NCBI RefSeq assembly: GCF_017614965.1
Contig: NZ_WVUG01000054.1
Location: forward strand, 1 to 37,184
DNA: 37,184 nt
Direction of reading: 5' to 3'
DNA from: Streptomyces griseorubiginosus
GTDB taxonomy: Bacteria; Actinomycetota; Actinomycetes; Streptomycetales; Streptomycetaceae
In this document: in pieces, positions 29,750-37,184 of the stretch
Layout of the letters: each line of letters opens with the position of its first letter
How positions within the stretch are numbered: the first letter of the stretch is position 1
The notes under the pieces: model-generated
The model's database searches: none
Told to the model about the DNA's origin: nothing
Seen by the model: only the letters and a program-made list of their open reading frames with translations
Program-made: the position numbers and the translations under genes

Positions 29750-32005
29750 ATGGGGAACCGAGAAACACGGGTACGGGGCATAGCCGCCCGGGCCGGCGGC
29801 TGGAGCGCCCGCCACCGATGGGCTGCCGTCGGCATCTGGGTGCTGTTCGTCGTCCTGGCGATGGGGATCGGTTCCGCCGCGGGCCGGGTCGATCTGAAGG
29901 ACAGCGACCAGCTCAAGGGGGAGACGCACACCGCCGCCCAGATCATCGATGACGCGGGGATCAAGGAACCGGCGAGCGAGACGGTCCTGATCCAGGCGAA
30001 GGACGGCCGGCTCAAGGCCACGGACAGCGAGTTCAGGGCGGCCGTCGGCGCCGTGGTCAAGGCCGTCGACGGGACCGGCAAGGTATCGGACGTCAAGTCG
30101 CCGTACACCACGGACACGATCTCCAAGGACGGGCGCAGCGCGCTGGTGCAGTTCGACATGCGCGGCGACTCCGAGACCGCGGGCGACCGGGTGGAGCCCG
30201 TGCTGAAGGCCGTCGCCGGGGTGCAGAAGGACCATCAGACGCTGCGGATCGAGGAGATCGGCGGCGCGAGCATGCGGAAGACGTTCGACGACGCGTTCGG
30301 CGACGACTTCAAGAAGGCCGAGTACTCCGCGGTCCCGGTGGCCCTCGGCATCCTGCTGATCGCCTTCGGCGCGCTGGTGGCCGCGCTGCTGCCGGTCGCG
30401 CTGTCGATCACGGCGATCATGGCGACGATGGGTCTGATCGGCATCGTCAGCCATGTCCAGCCGATGACCGACACCGCCAACTCCGTGATGCTGCTGGTGG
30501 GTCTGGCCGTGGGCGTCGACTACTGCCTGTTCTACCTGCGCCGCGAGCGGGAGGAGCGGGCCGCGGGACGCGACGCGCACACGGCCCTGCGCGTCGCCGC
30601 CGCGACCAGTGGCCGCGCGATCATCGTCTCGGGCATCACGGTGTGCGTGGCGATGGCGGGCATGCTGTTCACCGGGCTCGCCACGTTCGAGGGCATGGGC
30701 CTGGCCTCGCTGATGGTCGTCGCCGTCGCCATGGTCGGCTCGGTGACCGTCCTGCCGGCGCTGCTGTCGCTGCTGGGCGAGCGGGTGGAAAAGGGCCGCG
30801 TCCCCTTCCTGGCCAAGGCCATGGAGCGCCGCGCCGCCCGCACGGGCGGGGAGAGCCGGTTCTGGGGAGCGGTCCTGAGGGGTGTGCTCGCCCGGCCGCT
30901 GGTGTCCGTGGTGGTCGCCGCCGGCGCGCTGCTCGCCGTGGCGGCCCCCGCACTCGGCATGAAGACCCAGAACCTCACGCTGGACCAGGAGTTCGGTGAC
31001 TCGCTGCCGATCGTGCAGACGTACAACCGCGTCAACGACGCCTTCCCGGGCGGCTCCGAGCCGGCCGAGGTGGTCGTCAAGGCGAAGGACATCAACGCCC
31101 CCGAGGTGAAGTCCGCGCTCGCCGACTTCAAGGCGCGGGCGATCAGTTCGGGCGCCTCGCGCGGCCCGGTCCAGATCACCCTGCACGACGCGCAGAACAT
31201 CGCCTACGTCTACGTCCCCCTGGTCGGCGGCTCCGACCTGGACAAGGCGGGCGCCAGCCTGGAGAAGCTGCGCGACGAGGTACGACCCGCCACGCTCGGC
31301 AAGGTGGACGGCCTCAAGGCCCCGATCACCGGGCAGGTGGCCGGTTCGAAGGACTTCAACGACCAGCTCGGCGGCGCCGTCGTCCCGGTCTTCGCGTTCG
31401 TCGTGGTCTTCGCCTTCGTGCTGATGCTGCTGTCGTTCCGCTCGCTGACCATCGCGATCACCTCGATCGTGCTCAACCTCCTTTCCGTGGGCGCCGCTTA
31501 CGGCATCCTCGTCGCCGTCTTCCAGCACGGCTGGGGCGCCTCGCTGGTGGGCGCGGAGGGCGTCGGCGCGATCATCACCTGGCTGCCGCTGTTCCTCTTC
31601 GTGATCCTGTTCGGCCTGTCGATGGACTACCACGTGTTCGTGGTCTCGCGGATCCGCGAGGCGCGGATGCGGGGGCGCACGACGAGGGACGCGATCCAGC
31701 ACGGCGTCGTCACCACGGCCGGTGTCGTCACCAGCGCCGCGGTCATCATGGTCGCCGTGTTCGCGATCTTCGGCACGCTGTCCATGCAGTCCATGAAGCA
31801 GATGGGCGTGGGCCTGGCGGCCGCGGTGCTCATCGACGCGACGATCATCCGGGGCGTGCTGCTCCCGGCGGTGATGGCCCTGCTCGGCGAGCGCAACTGG
31901 TACCTGCCGAGGTGGCTGAACCGTCTGCCCGACCTCACGCACGACGAGTCGCCGGAGGTCATCGCCGACTCGGCACCGGAGCACGGTGAGCGACTGACGG
32001 TCTGA
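29750..32005 (+). CDS. MMPL-family RND transporter
   Basis: The 751-residue membrane protein has the duplicated MMPL architecture: one N-terminal helix (WAAVGIWVLFVVLAMGIGSA), a large extracytoplasmic loop, five helices (about 200-350), a second leading helix near 390 with another loop, and five more helices (about 560-720). It carries VGLAVGVDYCLFYLRRERE and FGLSMDYHVFVVSRIREAR, whose Asp-Tyr pairs are the proton-relay residues of the family. Members export lipids, siderophores or antibiotics using the proton gradient; the cargo is unknown here. ATG 29750 follows AAGGGGG; an in-frame GTG at 29705 is less likely because it lies in a palindrome. It stands alone, with palindromic sites upstream and a strong terminator after it. 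Confidence 0.9.
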   Translation: MGNRETRVRGIAARAGGWSARHRWAAVGIWVLFVVLAMGIGSAAGRVDLKDSDQLKGETHTAAQIIDDAGIKEPASETVLIQAKDGRLKATDSEFRAAVGAVVKAVDGTGKVSDVKSPYTTDTISKDGRSALVQFDMRGDSETAGDRVEPVLKAVAGVQKDHQTLRIEEIGGASMRKTFDDAFGDDFKKAEYSAVPVALGILLIAFGALVAALLPVALSITAIMATMGLIGIVSHVQPMTDTANSVMLLVGLAVGVDYCLFYLRREREERAAGRDAHTALRVAAATSGRAIIVSGITVCVAMAGMLFTGLATFEGMGLASLMVVAVAMVGSVTVLPALLSLLGERVEKGRVPFLAKAMERRAARTGGESRFWGAVLRGVLARPLVSVVVAAGALLAVAAPALGMKTQNLTLDQEFGDSLPIVQTYNRVNDAFPGGSEPAEVVVKAKDINAPEVKSALADFKARAISSGASRGPVQITLHDAQNIAYVYVPLVGGSDLDKAGASLEKLRDEVRPATLGKVDGLKAPITGQVAGSKDFNDQLGGAVVPVFAFVVVFAFVLMLLSFRSLTIAITSIVLNLLSVGAAYGILVAVFQHGWGASLVGAEGVGAIITWLPLFLFVILFGLSMDYHVFVVSRIREARMRGRTTRDAIQHGVVTTAGVVTSAAVIMVAVFAIFGTLSMQSMKQMGVGLAAAVLIDATIIRGVLLPAVMALLGERNWYLPRWLNRLPDLTHDESPEVIADSAPEHGERLTV

Positions 32006-32020
32006 CGACTCCCCCTGACA

Positions 32021-32060
32021 GAGGGCCCGTTGGTATCCCCGGGGGAACCAACGGGCCCTC
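32021..32060. terminator. Strong bidirectional hairpin terminator
   Basis: GAGGGCCCGTTGGT (32021-32034) and ACCAACGGGCCCTC (32047-32060) are perfectly complementary over 14 bp. The 12-nt loop itself contains TCCCC/GGGGA. It starts 16 bp after the exporter stop and faces the 3' end of the erm(O)-like gene, so it can end both transcripts. Confidence 0.85.
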
Positions 32061-32149
32061 GATCACGCCCCCCCGAGGCGCCGGAACGCTTCGACGCCCT
32101 CGACGCCATCGACGACGCCTCGATCCGGGTGGCCGCGGTTCACGCGCTT

Positions 32150-32929
32150 TCATGCGCACAGCACCTCATGCAGCCGCAGCCACCGCTGCGGGGACACCTC
32201 GCCCACCAGGACGCCGGTATCCAGTCCGGCCGCCCGGAACGCCGCGTCCACCCGGCGCCGGGGACGGGCCCGCCGCAGCGAGGCGTGCAGCGAACCCCCG
32301 ACGCCCGAGAACCCCAGCTCCACCAGCCGCCGCCAGCCGTCGTACGCGGCCGGTTCGAGCAGCGGGTTGCGGCGCCGCTCGATCCGTACGATCCCGGCGT
32401 CGACGCGCGGCACGGGCCGGAACCGCGTCCGCGCGACCCGCCCGGCCAACCGCCACTCGTAGCGGGGCCAGCTGCGCACGGTGAGCAGGGTCCAACTCCC
32501 GTAGTCACCGGTGCGTTTGCGGGCGTACTCGAGCTGGGTGAGCAGGGTGGCGTCGGTGAGGGCCGGTGCCCGCAGGCACCAGTCGACGATGGCGGCGGTG
32601 CGCGAGAAGGGCACGTTCCCGGCGACGGAGAAGGGGGTGCGGGGTGCCCTCGCGGTGAGGAAGTCGGCGCCGATCACGTGCACATGGGGTGTGCCGGAGA
32701 ACCGGGTGTGCAGCGCGGGGAGGAGGCGCCGGTCGATCTCGTACGCGCGCAGTTCCCGGCAGCGCGGGGCGAGTCGTTCGGTCAACGCGCCTTTTCCGGC
32801 GCCGACTTCGAGCAGCAGGGGTACCTGTCGTGCGCGCGGGACGGCCAGCTGGGCGAGGTGTTCGGCGGTGGCGCGGTCGGCGAGGAAGTTCTGCGAGAGC
32901 GCGCGGGTGTTACGGGTGGGGCGGGCCAT
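32150..32929 (-). CDS. erm(O): 23S rRNA adenine N6-methyltransferase, Erm(O)/Lrm type
   Basis: The 259-residue SAM-dependent methyltransferase of the Erm/KsgA family shows SQNFL at residues 12-16, motif I LEVGAGKGALTE (40-51), YEIDRRLL and the catalytic motif GNVPFSRT (104-111). The N-V-P-F form places it with rRNA N6-adenine methyltransferases acting at A2058. The N-terminus MARPTRNTRALSQNFLADRAT is, from memory, nearly that of S. lividans Lrm, an inducible, mainly monomethylating enzyme giving lincosamide and some macrolide resistance. The start is at 32929, with AAGGA about 9 nt upstream at the foot of a potential RNA hairpin. Upstream lie a 200-nt leader, a leader-peptide ORF and a WblC-like promoter, which together suggest drug-inducible expression. 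Confidence 0.85.
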   Translation of the reverse strand: MARPTRNTRALSQNFLADRATAEHLAQLAVPRARQVPLLLEVGAGKGALTERLAPRCRELRAYEIDRRLLPALHTRFSGTPHVHVIGADFLTARAPRTPFSVAGNVPFSRTAAIVDWCLRAPALTDATLLTQLEYARKRTGDYGSWTLLTVRSWPRYEWRLAGRVARTRFRPVPRVDAGIVRIERRRNPLLEPAAYDGWRRLVELGFSGVGGSLHASLRRARPRRRVDAAFRAAGLDTGVLVGEVSPQRWLRLHEVLCA

Positions 32930-32942
32930 GGCCTGCGGTCCT

Positions 32943-33052
32943 TGTCTTCCGTGAACGGTGAGAAGGGCAGCCGAAGGCCCTGACCGGAAGACAGAAGAGG
33001 GGAAACAGGCGCGAAGCAATCAGCGGGCGTGGCTTCCCGTACCGGTCAGGGC
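32943..33052 (-). promoter_or_regulatory. Attenuator-like leader of erm(O) with mutually exclusive pairings
   Basis: On the transcript, arm 1 GCCCTGACCGG (33042-33052, inside the leader ORF) is perfectly complementary over 11 bp to arm 2 CCGGTCAGGGC (32977-32987). The overlapping TGTCTTCCG (32985-32993) is perfectly complementary over 9 bp to CGGAAGACA (32943-32951), which abuts the erm(O) ribosome-binding site. The two pairings share bases 32985-32987 and so compete. A smaller stem, AGGGC/GCCCT, lies inside the second loop. Which fold hides the ribosome-binding site cannot be decided by eye. Confidence 0.6.
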
Positions 33053-33133
33053 ACCGGGGCCACGACGCATCCGAATGGAGTGCGTGCAGTCCCGGCCGAG
33101 ACCGGTGATGGTGATCGCGTTGTTCGCTGCCAC
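33020..33133 (-). CDS. Leader peptide of erm(O), probably leaderless
   Basis: A 37-codon frame begins with GTG at 33133, exactly 7 nt after the predicted -10 element, as expected for a leaderless transcript. The peptide starts MAANNAITITGLGRDC and ends GTGSHAR. Its codons for Gly-Ala-Leu-Thr-Gly form the first arm of the 11-bp pairing with the region before erm(O). Short leader ORFs whose stalled translation frees the methyltransferase ribosome-binding site are well known for erm genes. No homologue is recognised, so the call rests on position and RNA pairing. A shorter in-frame ATG start (MRRGPGALTG...) is the alternative. Confidence 0.5.
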   Translation of the reverse strand: MAANNAITITGLGRDCTHSIRMRRGPGALTGTGSHAR

Positions 33134-33140
33134 GAACGCA

Positions 33141-33178
33141 AAGCTAGGCTCGTCGCGGCACGGCGGACAACTGGTTTT
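33141..33178 (-). promoter_or_regulatory. erm(O) promoter, WblC/WhiB7-like
   Basis: On the minus strand AAAA (33175-33178) is followed after 4 nt by TTGTCC (33165-33170), an 18-bp spacer and TAGCTT (33141-33146). An A-rich patch just upstream of the -35 is the recognition feature of WhiB7/WblC-activated promoters, whose activator binds it with an AT-hook next to the sigma factor. The start of transcription would fall near 33133, the GTG of the leader ORF. Confidence 0.6.
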
Positions 33179-33292
33179 CCGTTCGGCTCGGTTTTCCGGT
33201 CGGCTCGGTTTTCCGGTCGGCTCGGTTTCCGGTCGGCTCGGTTCTCCGTTCGGCTCGGTTTCCCGTGCGGCTCGGTTTCCCTTGTCGTGCTC
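33173..33292. repeat. 17-bp tandem repeat, seven units
   Basis: Seven copies of a unit with consensus GGTTTTCCGGTCGGCTC run from 33173 to 33292 with lengths 17, 17, 17, 16, 17, 17 and 19. Units 2 and 3 are identical; units 4-7 diverge. The array starts inside the erm(O) promoter's A-rich box (unit 1) and ends at the stop codon of the binding-protein gene, so it fills the space between two minus-strand genes. Confidence 0.9.
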
Positions 33293-34571
33293 ACCGCTGG
33301 TAACGGGCGAGCACCAGGTTTCCGTCCCGCTCCAGCCGGCCGCGCAGTTCGTCGAGGCCGATCGCGCCGCTGTAGTACTCCTGGAAGGCGGGCGTGGCCA
33401 CCTTGTCCTTCCACTCGGAGTAGCCGCGTACGGACTGCGCGGGCGCGGGGCGGAGGTCGGCTGCCAGAGCCGTGCCGGTGGCCCAGCCGTCCTTGGTGGT
33501 GTGCAGGGCCGGGTCCCGCAGGGCCTCGGTGCCGGTCGGCAGCATCCAGTCCCCGAGCGCCAGCCGCACCATGTTCCTCGGCCGCAGCAGGAAGTCGAGG
33601 AACGCGGCGGCCTCCTTCTTGTGCGGGCTGTCCTCGGCGATGGAGAGGGTCTGGGGGCTGACGCCCTGGGCGAGGCCGTCGACGCCTGCCGGGGCGGGCA
33701 GCACCTGCCAGCGGAATCCCTTCGGCGCCTGCTGCGCGATCTGCTGGCGATAGGAGAACCCGAGCGGGACCATCGCGTACTTGCCGCCGAAGAAACCGGG
33801 CAGCGTGTCCGAACCTCCGCTGCCGAGGGTCGTGGGGGAGGCGCTGTGGTCGGTGTTGGCCTGGTCGTGGATGGTACGGGGCACGACTTCGTCGCCCGCG
33901 CCGAAGCGGATGGTGACCTTGCCGTCGGCTCCCCGGTGGAAGAGCCGGCCGCCTGTCGACAGCGACAGGTTGAGGGTCGCCGAGACCGGTTCCTTCAGCG
34001 GCCAGGCGACACCGTATCTGCCCTTGCCGCCGAGCTGCCGGGTGATGGCCCTGAACTCCGGCCACGACCAGGGGTGTTCCGGGGTCGGGACGCGTACGCC
34101 GGACCGTTTGAGCCAGGTCGCGTTGGCGACGACGACGCGTGGTTCCTGGAGGAAGGGCACGCCGTAGACGCCGTCGCCGAAGGTGGTGGTCCGCCAACTG
34201 CGCTGGGGGATCTCGGCCTTGAGCCGGGCGGGCAGCAGGCCCCGCAGGTCGGCGAGGTAGCCGCCGTAGGCGAAGTCGGCGAGGTCGTCGGAGGCGTCGT
34301 GGATGATGTCGGGGGCCTCGCCGCCCTCGAAGGCGGTGAGGAGCTGGTCGTGGACGCTGTCCCAACTCCCCTGGACATAGTCGACCTTGATGTCCGGATG
34401 GCTCGCGTTCCACTCCTTCACCAGCTGCTTGTTGGCCTCCACCGACTCCTGCTGCCAGGCCAGGGACTGGAAGCGGAGGGTGATACGGCCGTGCGCGGTG
34501 CCGTTGCCGCCGCCGGTGCAGCCGGACAGGAGCAGGGCGAGGACGAGGAGGCAGACCGCCCTGCCGCGCAT
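33291..34571 (-). CDS. Sugar ABC transporter, extracellular binding lipoprotein
   Basis: This 426-residue family 1 solute-binding protein starts MRGRAVCLLVLALLLSGCTG with lipobox LSGC, so it is a lipoprotein anchored outside the membrane. The body carries EWNASHPDIKVDYVQGSWDS and FEGGEAPDIIHDASDDLADFA, the usual start of carbohydrate-binding members, and KKEAAAFLDFLLRPRNM near the end. The sugar is unknown. It is the last gene of a three-gene operon, overlapping the permease stop by one base (TGATG). Its own stop lies within the last unit of a tandem repeat array. Confidence 0.9.
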   Translation of the reverse strand: MRGRAVCLLVLALLLSGCTGGGNGTAHGRITLRFQSLAWQQESVEANKQLVKEWNASHPDIKVDYVQGSWDSVHDQLLTAFEGGEAPDIIHDASDDLADFAYGGYLADLRGLLPARLKAEIPQRSWRTTTFGDGVYGVPFLQEPRVVVANATWLKRSGVRVPTPEHPWSWPEFRAITRQLGGKGRYGVAWPLKEPVSATLNLSLSTGGRLFHRGADGKVTIRFGAGDEVVPRTIHDQANTDHSASPTTLGSGGSDTLPGFFGGKYAMVPLGFSYRQQIAQQAPKGFRWQVLPAPAGVDGLAQGVSPQTLSIAEDSPHKKEAAAFLDFLLRPRNMVRLALGDWMLPTGTEALRDPALHTTKDGWATGTALAADLRPAPAQSVRGYSEWKDKVATPAFQEYYSGAIGLDELRGRLERDGNLVLARYQR

Positions 34572-35404
34572 CAGTTCTTCACCGCCCCGGTGAGCATGCC
34601 GCCGGTGATCCGCCGCTGGATGAGGGCGAAGACGACGAGGGAGGGCACCGTCGCGAGGAACGCGGCCGCCGCCAGCGGGCCGAGGTCGGCGACGCCCTCC
34701 GCGCCGATGAAATGGGTGAGCACCACCGGCAGCGTCTGTCTCTCCGGCGTTTTCAGCAGGACGAGCGCGAAGAAGAACTCGTTCCACGCCGTGACGAACG
34801 CGAACAGGGCCGTGGCCGTGATGCCCGGTGCGAGCAGCGGGGCGACCACGAGGACGAGGGTCCGCACCCGTCCGGCCCCGTCGACCGCCGCCGCCTCCTC
34901 GACCTCCGTCGGCACCGCGCGGACGTACCCGGCGAGCATCCACAGCGCGAAGGGCAGCGCCCACACGACGTACACGAGGGTCAGCCCGGCCAGTGAATCG
35001 ATCAGCCGCAGGTTCTTCAGCACGAGGAACAGCGGGATGATCACCAGAACCAGCGGGAACGCCTGACTGACCACGACCCAGCCGGTGGCGGCCCGGGTCA
35101 GTGCGGTGCGGCGCCGGGCCACGACATAGGCGAGGGGAGTGGCGATCAGTACGGCGACGACGGCCGCGCCGGCCGCCGCGAGCAGGGAGTTGAGGGCCGC
35201 GTGCAGCAGGGGCTGCTCGTCGAAGGCCTGGCGGAAGTTGTCGAGCGTGGGGTGACGTGGGATCCAGGTGGGGTGCGGACTGCCCAGCTCCCGAGGGGAC
35301 TTGAAGGCGGTGGAGAGCAACCAGAGGAAGGGGAAGGCGAGGAAGACGAGATACGCGAGCAGGGCGACGTACTGGCCCGCTCGGGTACGGGAGTTGGCCC
35401 TCAT
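34571..35404 (-). CDS. Sugar ABC transporter permease (MalG-like)
   Basis: A 277-residue membrane protein with six predicted helices, the first at YVALLAYLVFLAFPFLWLLS. The EAA loop is EVEEAAAVDGAGRVRTLVLVVAPLLAPG and the C-terminus RRITGGMLTGAVKN is typical of MalG-type subunits. It pairs with the upstream permease to form the channel. It overlaps the upstream gene by ATGA and the binding-protein gene by one base, so all three are made together. Confidence 0.93.
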   Translation of the reverse strand: MRANSRTRAGQYVALLAYLVFLAFPFLWLLSTAFKSPRELGSPHPTWIPRHPTLDNFRQAFDEQPLLHAALNSLLAAAGAAVVAVLIATPLAYVVARRRTALTRAATGWVVVSQAFPLVLVIIPLFLVLKNLRLIDSLAGLTLVYVVWALPFALWMLAGYVRAVPTEVEEAAAVDGAGRVRTLVLVVAPLLAPGITATALFAFVTAWNEFFFALVLLKTPERQTLPVVLTHFIGAEGVADLGPLAAAAFLATVPSLVVFALIQRRITGGMLTGAVKN

Positions 35405-36309
35405 GTGTCGTCCCCTCCCTTCAGCCGGCCCGCGAGGAACAACGCGAGCAGCACCGAGATCACCGCGACCATCACGCAGCCCATCGCGGCCGCGTACCCG
35501 AACTGGCCGTACCGGAAGGCCTCTTCGTAGGCGAAGAGCATCGGCAGTCGGGTACGGCCGCCCGGTCCGCCGTTGGTCAGCACGTAGACCAGCGCGAAGG
35601 AGTTGAAGTTCCAGATCAGGTTGAGGGCGGTGACGGCGAGGGCGACGGGTCTCAGCGCGGGCCACGTCACCGTGCGGAAGCGGCGCCAGGCGCCCGCGCC
35701 GTCCACCGCGGCCGCCTCGTGCAGTTCGCGCGGGGTGTTCTGCAGTCCGGCGAGCAGTGCCACGGTGGTCTGCGGCATGCCCGCCCACACGCCGACGACG
35801 ACCACGGCGGGCAGCGCGGTCGCCAGGCCGCTGAGCCAGTCGTGGCCGTCGCCCAGGCCGAGGTGGCGCAGGGTCTCGTTGAGGACGCCCGCGTCCGGGT
35901 TGTACACCAGCCGCCACATGATGCCGACGACGACCTCGGGCATCGCCCACGGGACGATCGCGAGGGCGCGGGCCAGCCAGCGCAGCCGCAGGTCCTCGTT
36001 GAGCAGCAGCGCGAGACCGAGGGCGAGCAGGAACTGCGGCAGGGTCACCGCCGCGGCCCACACCAGCCCGATCCGGAACGACTCCCAGAACAGCGTGTCG
36101 TGCAGCAGATCCTGGAAGTTGAGGCCGCCGATCCACCGGGTCGGCTCGGTCCGGCCGGACTGGGAGTCGGTGAAGGCCAGCAGGATGCCGTAGAGAAGGG
36201 GGCCGACGCTCAGGACGAGGATGGGGATCAGGGCGGGCAGGACGAGGAACCAGACGGCACGGTCGGTGGGGCGCCGCACCACACTTCCCGCATCGATCTC
36301 CGCTGCCAC
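35401..36309 (-). CDS. Sugar ABC transporter permease (MalF-like)
   Basis: This 302-residue permease has six helices, the first at VWFLVLPALIPILVLSVGPLLYGILLAF, and the EAA loop ELHEAAAVDGAGAWRRFRTVTWPALRP. It is the first gene of the operon. GTG 36309 is chosen because GAGGGGAA lies about 6 nt upstream and the helix starts 22 residues later; longer frames have no support. No ATPase gene is present, as is common in Streptomyces, where one shared ATPase (MsiK) serves many sugar importers. Confidence 0.9.
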   Translation of the reverse strand: MAAEIDAGSVVRRPTDRAVWFLVLPALIPILVLSVGPLLYGILLAFTDSQSGRTEPTRWIGGLNFQDLLHDTLFWESFRIGLVWAAAVTLPQFLLALGLALLLNEDLRLRWLARALAIVPWAMPEVVVGIMWRLVYNPDAGVLNETLRHLGLGDGHDWLSGLATALPAVVVVGVWAGMPQTTVALLAGLQNTPRELHEAAAVDGAGAWRRFRTVTWPALRPVALAVTALNLIWNFNSFALVYVLTNGGPGGRTRLPMLFAYEEAFRYGQFGYAAAMGCVMVAVISVLLALFLAGRLKGGDDT

Positions 36310-36321
36310 GGGTTCCCCTCT

Positions 36322-36347
36322 GTGTACGGGACGCTCTTCGTGTACGG
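36322..36347. promoter_or_regulatory. Direct repeat upstream of the sugar transporter operon
   Basis: GTGTACGG occurs at 36322-36329 and 36340-36347, 18 bp apart, just upstream of the permease start at 36309. Two sites on roughly the same face of the helix suit a regulator, but no consensus is recognised. Confidence 0.3.
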
Positions 36348-36488
36348 ACGGTCGGGCCCGGTCATGGTCGTGAAGGCCCTGGGTCCCGTCAAGGGCATGG
36401 GCACACGTCCCGGACCTGTGCGGATGCGAGACTGACCTGCGGTTGGCTGGAACCCGACGCCACACGACGGCGGACACGGAGGCGGGCG

Positions 36489-37184
36489 ATGGACGAGGCG
36501 ACGGCGCGGGACGTGCTGGGCGCGGCGGGGGTGCTGCCCAGGACGGCGGAGCTGCTGGCCCTGGGCGAGAACGCGGTGTTCGCCGACGGTGACCTGGTGG
36601 TCAAGGTGGGTCGGGACGCGGAGCTGCTGGAGCGGGCGCGGCGGGAGGTGGACGTCGCGCTGTGGCTGGCCGAGGCGGGGGTCGCGGCCGTGCGGGTGGC
36701 GGAGCCGAAGCCGTTGCTGGTCGAGGGGCATCCGGTGACCGTGTGGCACCGTCTGCCGGATCCCGTACGGCCCGCCGAACCGCGGGATCTGGCCGAACTG
36801 CTGCGGGTCGTGCACGCGCTGCCCTCGCCCCCGTTCGCCCTGCCGCCACGGGAGTTGCTGGGCGGGGTGGAGCGGTGGCTGCGGCTGGCGGGGGACGCCA
36901 TCGATCCGGCCGACGCGGCGTATCTGCGCGAACGGCGGGATGGCTTCGCGGCGGCCGCGGCCGCGTTGACGCCGCGGCTGACTCCGGGGCCGATTCACGG
37001 GGACGCGTTGCCCCGGAACGTGTACGTCGGGCCGGACGGGCCGGTACTGGTGGATCTGGAGACGTTCTCCTCGGATCTGCGGGAGCACGATCTGGTGGTG
37101 ATGGCTCTGTCGCGGGACCGGTACGGGTTGCCTGCGGCGGCTTATGACGGGTTCGTGGCTGTTTACGGGTGGGATGTGCGGGAG
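36489..37184 (+). CDS. APH family phosphotransferase, partial (3' end outside window)
   Basis: The frame stays open to the end of the window, so 232 residues of the protein are visible. The kinase-fold lobe includes FADGDLVVKVGR (nucleotide-binding Lys), the catalytic loop PIHGDALPRNVYV (HxDxxxxN type) near residues 177-188 and the metal-binding VLVDLETFS. The order and spacing match aminoglycoside/choline-kinase-like phosphotransferases; the substrate is unknown. ATG 36489 follows GGAGG by about 6 nt. It is divergent from the sugar transporter operon. Its sequence differs clearly from the other family member at 21734-22681. Confidence 0.85.
   Translation, partial: MDEATARDVLGAAGVLPRTAELLALGENAVFADGDLVVKVGRDAELLERARREVDVALWLAEAGVAAVRVAEPKPLLVEGHPVTVWHRLPDPVRPAEPRDLAELLRVVHALPSPPFALPPRELLGGVERWLRLAGDAIDPADAAYLRERRDGFAAAAAALTPRLTPGPIHGDALPRNVYVGPDGPVLVDLETFSSDLREHDLVVMALSRDRYGLPAAAYDGFVAVYGWDVRE

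Noticed and set aside
33173..33292. CRISPR array
   Set aside because: The units are contiguous and 17 bp long with no unique spacers, and no cas genes are present; it is a tandem repeat.
1..37184. tRNA, rRNA, insertion sequence, prophage or attachment site
   Set aside because: No such gene, transposase frame, terminal repeat pair or integrase was seen on either strand.

Overview
The window is very GC-rich, with dense operons, 4-bp ATGA start/stop overlaps, GTG starts, mycothiol-linked proteins, a WhiB7/WblC-like promoter and a monomethyl-type 23S rRNA methyltransferase of the Erm(O) kind. All of this points to a Streptomyces or close relative. The block from the sulfur genes to the erm(O) gene resembles the region I remember around SCO6089-SCO6102 of S. 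coelicolor; this is from memory and was not searched.

Layout. (1) 1-6696 (+): the 3' part of a biosynthetic operon. It holds the membrane/beta-helix end of a Pls (epsilon-poly-lysine synthetase)-type peptide synthetase, a free adenylation-carrier protein, a SyrP-like Fe(II)/2-oxoglutarate hydroxylase, and the SbnB/SbnA pair that makes L-2,3-diaminopropionate (Dap). (2) 6756-12060 (+): an AidB-type acyl-CoA dehydrogenase, a GAF/winged-helix regulator, a secreted protein of unknown function and a GNAT acetyltransferase, separated by hairpins and a dispersed Streptomyces repeat. (3) 12105-21584 (+): the sulfur assimilation operon. A densely palindromic control region and a cysteine leader peptide precede sulfite reductase, a 59-aa zinc-ribbon protein, cysH, cysC, cysD, cysN, an Ssu-type sulfonate ABC transporter and a sirohydrochlorin chelatase. 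The products activate and reduce sulfate, import organosulfur and supply siroheme to the reductase. (4) 21734-29348: a phosphotransferase, a secreted beta-helix protein with two FN3 domains, a mycothiol nitroreductase-like DsbA protein lacking the second active-site Cys, a mycothiol-dependent isomerase-like protein, a ketopantoate-reductase-family enzyme (all minus), a transglutaminase-like protein (+) and a DUF1697 protein (minus). (5) 29750-32060: an MMPL exporter with palindromes in a 400-bp upstream region and a strong terminator. (6) 32150-33292 (-): erm(O) with a long leader, a leaderless leader-peptide ORF, mutually exclusive RNA pairings, a WblC-like promoter and, abutting it, a 17-bp tandem repeat. 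(7) 33291-36309 (-): a sugar ABC transporter without its own ATPase. (8) 36489-end (+): a truncated phosphotransferase.

The most interesting items are the Pls/Dap/SyrP-like biosynthetic locus, the cysteine leader and palindrome cluster ahead of the sulfite reductase gene, and the erm(O) control region. There, a tandem repeat carries the same A-rich element that sits just upstream of the promoter. No tRNA, rRNA, CRISPR array, insertion sequence or prophage was seen.
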